From contig NZ_JAMBOV010000001.1 in assembly GCF_023715745.1 (NCBI RefSeq), positions 868,001 through 932,000 of the forward strand: a stretch of 64,000 bases of DNA, read 5' to 3'. The stretch is from Microbacterium oleivorans. GTDB lineage: Bacteria; Actinomycetota; Actinomycetes; Actinomycetales; Microbacteriaceae. The first letter of the stretch is position 1, and the number at the start of each line of letters is the position of its first letter. The notes under the pieces were generated by a model. That model had not been told where the DNA came from. It searched no databases and saw only the letters and a program-made list of their open reading frames with translations. Of the stretch, positions 58,173-64,000 are shown in pieces. Both the position numbers and the translations under genes were made by a program.

Positions 58173-58862
58173 ATGCATCGACGTCTCGCCGTCCCTGTCA
58201 TCGTTCTGAGCGTTGCGCTGCTCACCGGGTGCAGTCAGGGGGAGACCGACGGCGGGCTCGTTGGAACAGATCCCGAGTCGCCGGTGGCTGAGGTCACCCC
58301 GTCGGCCCCGGCACCCGACGCGACGAGGACGCCCGTGGCGCCAGTCGCGGACCCAACCCCGAGCGCCACCCCCGTCCCGGAGGCAGCAGTCGCACCAGAG
58401 TGCACCGACATCGTCACCCTCGAATGGCTTCAGGAGAACTTCCACGATCAGATCGACGGACCGGACGAGTACGAGTTCAGCGGCGCGGGCCTGCCTGGTC
58501 CCGCCGCGCAGCGGGCCGCAGACGAGTCGGAGACGCTCCGAGCGTGCGCGTGGGGGATCCCTGGCTCCGACGGTGTCTTCACCGTGTCCATCCACACCAT
58601 TGCGCCGGACGTGCAGGGCCCGTTCGTATCCGCCCTCGAGTCGTCCTCGAAGTACACCTCCCGCGAGGACGGATACGTCGGCCCCGACGGGCCGCCCGCC
58701 ATGACGTTCTCGTATGCATTCGAGGAGGGCATCGGATACGGACTCTCCTACGCGTTCCACAACGGGTACTGGGTCATCTCCTCCGGCACCATGATCAGCC
58801 CCGACGACGCCGTCGCCCTCACCCAGAAGGCACTGACCGCCACTGCCGCCGCCAACAGCTGA
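58173..58862 (+). CDS. Predicted lipoprotein of unknown function (in element relic)
   Basis: A 229-residue lipoprotein. The signal peptide is MHRRLAVPVIVLSVALLTGC, with lipobox LTGC and Cys 20. A Pro/Thr/Ala-rich linker (residues 30-72) precedes a domain starting CTDIVTLEWLQENFHDQ, with a second Cys in RACAWGIPG. No family recognised. The ATG is exactly 6 nt after TACGCT (58161-58166), the host's own leaderless pattern, so it probably is expressed. Confidence 0.7.
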   Translation: MHRRLAVPVIVLSVALLTGCSQGETDGGLVGTDPESPVAEVTPSAPAPDATRTPVAPVADPTPSATPVPEAAVAPECTDIVTLEWLQENFHDQIDGPDEYEFSGAGLPGPAAQRAADESETLRACAWGIPGSDGVFTVSIHTIAPDVQGPFVSALESSSKYTSREDGYVGPDGPPAMTFSYAFEEGIGYGLSYAFHNGYWVISSGTMISPDDAVALTQKALTATAAANS

Positions 58863-59204
58863 ACACCGCCACCGCCCGCGACTCGCCGCCACCTTTCGGG
58901 GGAGTAGGTCGTTCGGGCTTTGGTCGGGAGATCGGGCCGATCGAGAGGGACGAGTTGGTCACCAAGCGGCTGCTCTTCGCTAGCAAATGACGGCCCCCTA
59001 TCTCGCCCGCTCCTGCTGTCTGGTGAAGTCGCCGTTTCGCGCGAGAGGTGGGCATGCGGAAGAGTGCAGAATTCACTCGTCCGGTCCGCGTCGCTAGCTC
59101 TTGAACCTTGGGGCAGGTCGGGGCGCTTAGGGCGCTCGTGGTCCTGTGTGCAACCCGTGAAGACCAGTAGCGACCTGATGGGGTGCGTCGTGCAGCCTGC
59201 CAAG

Positions 59205-59269
59205 CGGCGTGGCTGACATAGTTGGCCTCAATCGTGAGGTCGCGGGTTCGCGCCCCCCCCGCTACGCAA
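59205..59269 (+). pseudogene. Degenerate tRNA-Met copy (3' half)
   Basis: Position 59230 onward matches the tRNA-Met 3' half (AATCGTGAGGTCGCGGGTTC), then diverges in the T-arm and acceptor (CCCCCCCC run). The 5' part GGCGTGGCTGACATAGTTGG is a weak match to the tRNA start, with the anticodon arm deleted. It cannot fold as a tRNA. Confidence 0.65.
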
Positions 59270-59300
59270 AACCCCCGGCTCCACTCGGGGGTTTCGTTGT
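59230..59300 (+). repeat. Direct repeat, right copy (attR-like scar)
   Basis: Partner of 57434-57506; it contains the same terminator arms with a few changes. Confidence 0.7.
59269..59294. terminator. Second copy of the tRNA-Met terminator stem
   Basis: AAACCCCCG pairs with CGGGGGTTT around an 8-nt loop. It lies 13 nt from the LacI gene stop on the other strand and may now serve that gene. Confidence 0.55.
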
Positions 59301-59307
59301 CTCCGGG

Positions 59308-60315
59308 TCAGCCCGCGGTCGACTTCCGGACGACGAGCTCCGGCGGGAACACCGTCTGGCGCGCGATGCTGTCCGGATCTTCCGCCTCCTCGAGTAGCAC
59401 GCGGAGCGCGGTGCGGCCGATCATGCGACTCGGTTGACGGATGGACGAGAGCGGCACCGCAGCCGCTGCGGCGAAGGGCGTGTCGTCGAAACCGATGATC
59501 GCGATGTCGCCGGGGATCGTCGCGCGTCCGTCCATCGTCATCGACTGCAGCAGTCCGAGGGCGAGCAGATCGTTCGCGGCGAAGAGCGCGTCGGGCCAAT
59601 CCCGACGCGGGCGGGAAAGGATCCTCGCCCCCGCGGCGACGCCCTCGTCGACGGTCATCGCGTTCGTTGCGACGACTTCGAGGTCGACGTGGTCCCCGGC
59701 GTTCTCAGCGGCGGCGCGCGCCCCCGCGAGGCGATCGGTGACCTGGCGGATGTCGAACGGACCTCCCACGAAGGCGATGCGACGGCGCCCGGTCTCGATG
59801 AGGTGATCGACGGCGAGGCGCCCGCCCGCGACGCTGTCCACCGACACCGAGGAGAATCGACCGTCCCCGCTGAAGCGGTCGACGAGCACCGCGGGGATGC
59901 CGCTGGCGCGAAGCCGCTGCAGCCGTCCGGTCACGTCGCCGTACGGCGCGATGAGGAGTCCCCGCACCTGCTGCTCTTGGAACAGGTCGAGGTAGAGCCG
60001 CTCGCGGGAGACGTCCTCGTCGGTGTTGCCGTAGAGGATGGCGATGCCGTGCTTGGTCGCCTCGTCCTCGGCGCCGCGCACGACGTCGTTGTAGAACGGG
60101 TTCTGCCCGTCCAGGACGACGAAGCCGACGGTGCGGGAGTCTCCCGCCCGCAGTTTCCGCGCCGCGTCGTTGCGGACGTAACCGAGTTCCTCGATCGCGC
60201 GTGTGACCCGTTCGACCGAGTCGGGAGAGACCTCCTCGGGCCTGTTGAGCACGTTCGAGACGGTGCCCACGGAGACGCCGGCGCGCTCGGCGACGTCGCG
60301 GATGCGGACCGGCAT
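59308..60315 (-). CDS. LacI family regulator of the sugar ABC transporter
   Basis: A 335-residue LacI repressor. The HTH is RIRDVAERAGVSVGTVSNVLNRPEEVSPDS (residues 4-33) and the hinge region is DAARKLRAGDSRTVGFVVLDGQNPF. The effector domain runs to IAIIGFDDTPFAAAAAVPLSSIRQP. The ATG at 60315 has a strong ribosome site (AAGGAGG), unlike the leaderless genes nearby. It is divergent from an ABC operon with a perfect 16-bp palindrome just after that operon's promoter, so it should repress it in the absence of the sugar. Confidence 0.93.
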   Translation of the reverse strand: MPVRIRDVAERAGVSVGTVSNVLNRPEEVSPDSVERVTRAIEELGYVRNDAARKLRAGDSRTVGFVVLDGQNPFYNDVVRGAEDEATKHGIAILYGNTDEDVSRERLYLDLFQEQQVRGLLIAPYGDVTGRLQRLRASGIPAVLVDRFSGDGRFSSVSVDSVAGGRLAVDHLIETGRRRIAFVGGPFDIRQVTDRLAGARAAAENAGDHVDLEVVATNAMTVDEGVAAGARILSRPRRDWPDALFAANDLLALGLLQSMTMDGRATIPGDIAIIGFDDTPFAAAAAVPLSSIRQPSRMIGRTALRVLLEEAEDPDSIARQTVFPPELVVRKSTAG

Positions 60316-60367
60316 GGCACCTCCTTGTCCCACCGGGGTCACGATTCGATCTCTCTGGCACTTCGGC

Positions 60368-60397
60368 TTGACCCGCGCGGGTCGATGTCCATACAGT
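60368..60397 (+). promoter_or_regulatory. Promoter of the sugar ABC operon
   Basis: TTGACC (60368-60373), 18-nt spacer, TACAGT (60392-60397). Unlike most genes here it has a recognisable -35 box and a leader with a ribosome site. Confidence 0.6.
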
Positions 60398-60410
60398 AGC
60401 GTGAAATCAT

Positions 60411-60426
60411 CCTGAATCGATTCAGG
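60411..60426. promoter_or_regulatory. Perfect 16-bp palindrome, LacI-type operator
   Basis: CCTGAATCGATTCAGG with the central CpG of LacI sites. It lies just downstream of the expected start point, a classical roadblock position. Confidence 0.8.
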
Positions 60427-60477
60427 CAATCGTCACCGGCATTCACCTGCTCGGCCGACCTCGATGAGGAGGAACCC

Positions 60478-62004
60478 GTGGTCCTCGACGGCGAACCACC
60501 GACGGCGCACCCGGCGCTCGAACTGTCCCGCGTCATGAAGTCCTTCGGGGCTGTCGTCGCGTTGCGGTCCGGCAGTCTCGTGCTCGAATCGGGTTCGATC
60601 CACGCCCTCATCGGCGAGAACGGCGCCGGCAAGTCGACGCTCGTCAAGATCATCGCGGGCCTGTACCGCCGCGATGCGGGGGAGTTCCGCTTGAACGGAG
60701 AGGCGGTGGATTTCACGAGCACCGCGCAATCGAAGGCGGCCGGCATCGCCGTTATCTACCAGGAGCCGACGCTGTTCCCGGACCTGTCGGTGACCGAGAA
60801 CATCTTCATGGGTCGCCAGCCCACGAGCCGCCTCGGCCGGATCGACCGCAAGGCCATGCGCGACGAGGCGACGCGCATCTTCCAGCGCCTCGGCGTCGCC
60901 CTCGACCCCGACCGGGTGACGGAGGGGCTGTCCATCGCCGACCAGCAGATCATCGAGATCGCGAAGGCGATCTCCCTCGACGCGCGCGTGCTCATCATGG
61001 ACGAACCGACGGCCGCCCTGTCGGGTGTGGAGGTGGAGCGTCTGTTCGCCGTGGCGCGCAGCCTCCGCGACGAGGGGCGAGCGCTCCTGTTCATCTCGCA
61101 TCGCTTCGACGAGGTCTTCGCGCTGTGCGACACGGTCACCGTCATGCGTGACGGGTCGTACGTCGAGACGACACCGCTCGCGGAGACGACCGTGGACGAC
61201 CTCGTGCGCCAGATGGTCGGGCGCGACGTCACCGAGCTCTTCCCGAAGCTCCCCGCGACCGTCGGCGACGTCGTCCTCCGCGTCGAAGGCCTCACTCGTC
61301 GTGGCGTCTTCCGCGACATCAGCTTCGAGTTGCGGGCCGGCGAGATCGTCGGTCTCGCCGGTCTCGTGGGCGCCGGACGCAGCGAGGTCGCCCGGGCGGT
61401 CTTCGGAGTCGACACGTATGAGTCGGGAACCGTCACGCTGCATGGCGACTCCCTCCCCAAGGGCAGCCCGCAGAAGGCGACCGCCCGAGGGATCGCCCTT
61501 GTTCCCGAGGACCGGCGCAAGCAGGGGCTCGTCCTCGACGACGGCGTGTCCCGCAACGTGACACTCGCGATCCGTTCCAAGCTCGCGCGCTGGGGCCTGA
61601 TCTGGACCGGGCTCGAGAACGCCGCAGCGCGCGTGTGGTCGAGCCGGCTCGAGGTCAAGACCGCGGCATTGGATGCCGAGACCGGGACGCTCTCGGGAGG
61701 CAACCAGCAGAAGGTCGTCCTCGGCAAGTGGCTCGCCACCGAACCCACGGTGCTCATCGTGGACGAGCCGACACGCGGCATCGACGTGGGCACGAAGTCG
61801 GAGGTCCATCGCTTGCTGAGCGAGCTCGCACAGCAGGGCCTCGCCATCCTGATGATCTCGTCCGAACTCCCCGAAGTCCTCGGCATGGCCGACCGCGTCC
61901 TCGTGATGCGCGAAGGCCGCCTGACCGGTGAGTTCTCCCGGGATGAGGCGACACCGGAAGCGGTCATGTTCGCCGCGACGGCGGATGCGGAGGCCGCAGC
62001 ATGA
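60478..62004 (+). CDS. Sugar ABC transporter ATPase, two-domain (RbsA/RhaT-like)
   Basis: A 508-residue duplicated ATPase energising carbohydrate import. Domain 1 has GENGAGKST (near residue 48), YQEPTLF and [10 protein letters not shown]. Domain 2 has the degenerate Walker [10 protein letters not shown] (near 297) usual for this family, [15 protein letters not shown] and [11 protein letters not shown]. The GTG has a strong ribosome site (GAGGAGGAACCC). The stop overlaps the permease ATG (ATGA). The pairing with two different permeases suggests the rhamnose (RhaT/P/Q) or AI-2 (LsrA/C/D) type rather than ribose. Confidence 0.92.
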   Translation: MVLDGEPPTAHPALELSRVMKSFGAVVALRSGSLVLESGSIHALIGENGAGKSTLVKIIAGLYRRDAGEFRLNGEAVDFTSTAQSKAAGIAVIYQEPTLFPDLSVTENIFMGRQPTSRLGRIDRKAMRDEATRIFQRLGVALDPDRVTEGLSIADQQIIEIAKAISLDARVLIMDEPTAALSGVEVERLFAVARSLRDEGRALLFISHRFDEVFALCDTVTVMRDGSYVETTPLAETTVDDLVRQMVGRDVTELFPKLPATVGDVVLRVEGLTRRGVFRDISFELRAGEIVGLAGLVGAGRSEVARAVFGVDTYESGTVTLHGDSLPKGSPQKATARGIALVPEDRRKQGLVLDDGVSRNVTLAIRSKLARWGLIWTGLENAAARVWSSRLEVKTAALDAETGTLSGGNQQKVVLGKWLATEPTVLIVDEPTRGIDVGTKSEVHRLLSELAQQGLAILMISSELPEVLGMADRVLVMREGRLTGEFSRDEATPEAVMFAATADAEAAA

Positions 62005-63032
62005 CCTCGACGACGACCACGCGCGCGACGCGCACCGCATCCGGCTTCCTGCGCTCCGTCGCGACGGCCCGCGAGAGCGGCATCGCCGTCGCCCTCATCG
62101 TCGTCGTCATCGCGGCGACGACGGCCAACGGCAACTTCCTCTTCTCGCCGGACGGGTTCCGCGACCTGCTGCTCACCCCGTCGCTCCTGCTGCTCGTCGC
62201 GGTGGGGCAGGCGATCGTCATCATCACCCGCAACGTCGATCTCTCGGTCGGGTCGACGGTCGGCCTCACGGCGTACCTCACCGGACGCCTGTTCATCGAC
62301 ATCGACGGCGCCCCGGTCATCCTCGTCTTCGTGGCCGGCATCGTGCTGGGCGGCGTCCTCGGGGCCATCAACGGCCTGCTCGTGGCGTGGGCGAAGGTAC
62401 CGGCGCTCGTGATCACGCTCGGCACGATGTACATCTATCGCGGCATCAACGTCGCGTGGGCGGGCAGCGACCGCATCAACGCCTCCGACCTCCCGAGGGA
62501 GTTCCGGGGACTCGGCACGCAGCAACTCATCGGCATCCCCGTCCTCACGATCATCGCGGTCGTCGTCCTGATCGCGGGAGCCTGGTACCTCCGCAACATC
62601 CGCGGAGGGCGGGAGTTCTACGCGATCGGGTCGGACCCGGCGGCAGCCCACCTCTACGGGCTGAAGGTCAACCGACGCATCATCTCGGCCTTCATCGTCT
62701 CGGGCGCGCTCTCGGGCCTCGCCGGCGTCCTGTACGCCGCCCGGTACGGGACCGTCAGTTCGGCCGCCGGCTTCGGCTGGGAGCTCCAGGCCATCGGCGC
62801 GGCGGTCATCGGCGGCGTCGCGATCTCGGGCGGGGTGGGGACCGTGTGGGGCGCTGCGATCGGCGCCTACCTGCTCCTGACCATCAACCGTGCGCTCCCG
62901 ATCCTCGGCATCGACGACTTCTGGCAGCGCGCCGTCGTCGGTGTGCTCATCCTCGGCTCGATCGTGCTCGACCGCGTCCTCGCGGTCCGGCAGCATCGAC
63001 GGCTCATCGCACAACGGGAGGACGACCGATGA
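62001..63032 (+). CDS. Sugar ABC transporter permease 1
   Basis: A 343-residue BPD_transp_2-family permease with about nine hydrophobic segments. Family features include [16 protein letters not shown] (near residue 75) and a cytoplasmic loop [22 protein letters not shown] (near 207) that docks the ATPase (EAA-like). The start and stop each overlap neighbours by 4 nt, so it is co-translated with the ATPase and second permease. Confidence 0.9.
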   Translation: MTSTTTTRATRTASGFLRSVATARESGIAVALIVVVIAATTANGNFLFSPDGFRDLLLTPSLLLLVAVGQAIVIITRNVDLSVGSTVGLTAYLTGRLFIDIDGAPVILVFVAGIVLGGVLGAINGLLVAWAKVPALVITLGTMYIYRGINVAWAGSDRINASDLPREFRGLGTQQLIGIPVLTIIAVVVLIAGAWYLRNIRGGREFYAIGSDPAAAHLYGLKVNRRIISAFIVSGALSGLAGVLYAARYGTVSSAAGFGWELQAIGAAVIGGVAISGGVGTVWGAAIGAYLLLTINRALPILGIDDFWQRAVVGVLILGSIVLDRVLAVRQHRRLIAQREDDR

Positions 63033-64000
63033 CCGCGGTCACGACCGGCACCGCAACGGTGCGCACGTACCGAGACCACGCGCGGCCGTTGTGGCGCCGG
63101 CTGCTCCTGACGCGCGAGGCCGCGATCATCGGCATCCTGGTCCTGGTCATCGCGGTCGCCCTCGGGACCGTCCGCAACTTCGACAGCCCGCTGACGGTCA
63201 CCTACCTGCTGCGCGACATCGCGCCGATCCTCCTGATCGCGCTCCCGATGACCCTGATCATCATCACCGAGGAGATCGACCTCTCGGTGGCGAGCATCGT
63301 CGGTCTGTCGAGCGTCATGACCGGCATCCTGACCCAGGCCGGACTGCCCTTTCCGCTCGCCGCGGTCGTCGCGATCCTCGTCGGTACGGTGGCTGGGGCG
63401 GTGAACGGCTTCCTAATCACGGTCGTCGGGCTGCCCTCGCTCGCGGTCACCATCGGTACGCTCGCCCTCTTCCGCGGCATCGCCGTCGGTCTGCTCGGGA
63501 CGACGGCGATCACCGACTTCCCCGAGGAGTGGACGGACCTGGCGAAGGCGAACATCCCGGGCACACCCGTCCCGGCGATCATCGCGCCGTTCATCGTGCT
63601 CGCCATCGTCTTCGCGGTGCTGCTGCATTTCACGCCGTTCGGCCGTGCGCTCTACGCCATTGGTCTCAACAAAGAAGCCGCCCACTTCTCGGGCATCGAC
63701 GTCGCGCGCAGCAAGTTCACGCTCTTCGTCCTCTCGGGCGCGGTCTCCGGCTTCGCCGGCGTGTACTTCACGCTCCTCTACTCCAACGCCCGCGGCGACA
63801 ACGCCATGGGAATGGAGCTGCAGGTCATCGCCGCGGTTCTCCTCGGCGGCGTCTCGATCTTCGGCGGCCGCGGCGCCCTCCACGGGGTGATCGCGGGCGT
63901 CCTGCTCATCGGCACGCTCGGCAGCGCACTGCGCCTGGCCGGCGTGACGAGCGACATCATCAACGTCATCACGGGTGTGCTCCTCATCCTCTCCGTGGTG
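63029..64000 (+). CDS. Sugar ABC transporter permease 2 (cut by the window end)
   Basis: 324 residues are visible of a second BPD_transp_2 permease. [18 protein letters not shown] (near residue 80) and [23 protein letters not shown] (near 208) correspond to the first permease. It may lack only its last residues. A substrate-binding protein and catabolic genes are expected beyond the right edge. The rhamnose or AI-2 assignment would be decided there. Confidence 0.88.
   Translation, partial: MTAVTTGTATVRTYRDHARPLWRRLLLTREAAIIGILVLVIAVALGTVRNFDSPLTVTYLLRDIAPILLIALPMTLIIITEEIDLSVASIVGLSSVMTGILTQAGLPFPLAAVVAILVGTVAGAVNGFLITVVGLPSLAVTIGTLALFRGIAVGLLGTTAITDFPEEWTDLAKANIPGTPVPAIIAPFIVLAIVFAVLLHFTPFGRALYAIGLNKEAAHFSGIDVARSKFTLFVLSGAVSGFAGVYFTLLYSNARGDNAMGMELQVIAAVLLGGVSIFGGRGALHGVIAGVLLIGTLGSALRLAGVTSDIINVITGVLLILSVV

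Larger units (their letters stand above)
57471..59269. mobile_element. Candidate relic of a tRNA-integrated element (about 1.8 kb)
   Basis: Bounded by the intact tRNA-Met and its degenerate 3' duplicate (59230-59269), the usual footprint of an integrase-mediated insertion in a tRNA gene. Inside are two short genes (a membrane protein on the minus strand and a lipoprotein on the plus strand) and much non-coding DNA, but no integrase. The sequence is visibly less GC-biased and lacks the genome's frequent CGGATGCCG word, so it may be foreign and mostly deleted. The original size cannot be told. Confidence 0.5.
58863..59307. other. Non-coding end of the element relic and tRNA duplicate
   Basis: No supported gene. 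It holds a degenerate tRNA-like stretch (59205-59269) and a second copy of the terminator stem, with the LacI gene ending just beyond. Confidence 0.5.

Overview
The window is a 64 kb piece of a chromosome from a very GC-rich actinobacterium, most likely Microbacteriaceae and plausibly Microbacterium. This is inferred from four things: an archaeal-type aspartyl-tRNA synthetase, a classical menaquinone (Men) pathway, system II cytochrome c biogenesis genes, and very many leaderless-looking genes that begin with GTG or ATG about 6 nt after a TANNNT box. The word CGGATGCCG/CGGCATCCG is extremely frequent, at roughly 45-50 exact copies by hand count.

Layout. 1-0.8 kb: 5' part of aspS on the minus strand. 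0.9-7.3 kb: a DedA membrane protein, then a tightly packed run of phosphatase, TlpA-like lipoprotein, CcdA, ResB, CcsB and an AlaX-like editing protein. 7.3-13.2 kb: a YhgE/Pip protein and an MMPL transporter facing a TetR regulator across two abutting perfect palindromes. 13.2-19.8 kb: menC, metH, a DUF1206 protein and a LacI regulator. 20-22 kb: a GH51 arabinofuranosidase and an unknown protein. 22-27.5 kb: a zinc-ribbon/Vsr-like nuclease candidate, lipoproteins, and a single-chain ECF vitamin transporter (T-A-A-S fusion) coupled to a DUF4430-like lipoprotein. 27.6-42.7 kb: menB, menE, menA, menD, menF, menG (ubiE) and a polyprenyl diphosphate synthase, interspersed with PPK2, several alpha/beta hydrolases, a NUDIX hydrolase and an HNH/DUF222 protein. 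42.7-48 kb: an FprA-type ferredoxin reductase, a TetR-MFS operon, and a divergent sugar isomerase/oxidoreductase pair. 48-57.2 kb: a BLUF blue-light sensor, YajQ, a LysM protein, an FBP/FusB-like zinc protein, tRNA-Tyr, a hydrolase, a phytoene-desaturase-like oxidoreductase, an inositol-phosphatase-like protein and an M23 peptidase. 57.3-59.3 kb: tRNA-Thr and tRNA-Met, then a 1.8 kb stretch ending in a degenerate copy of the tRNA-Met 3' half plus its terminator, which looks like the scar of a tRNA-integrated element. 59.3-64 kb: a LacI regulator and a sugar ABC transporter (ATPase plus two permeases, the second cut by the window end).

How it fits together. The Men genes, the prenyl synthase, the Ccs system and the ferredoxin reductase serve the respiratory chain. 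MetH is B12-dependent, so the ECF plus DUF4430 pair may be its cobalamin supply, but that is inference. Three palindromic operators next to TetR or LacI genes give testable regulatory units. The most unusual items are the MMPL transporter whose C-terminus looks like an ABC ATPase without a Walker A motif, the all-in-one ECF transporter, and the over-represented nonamer.
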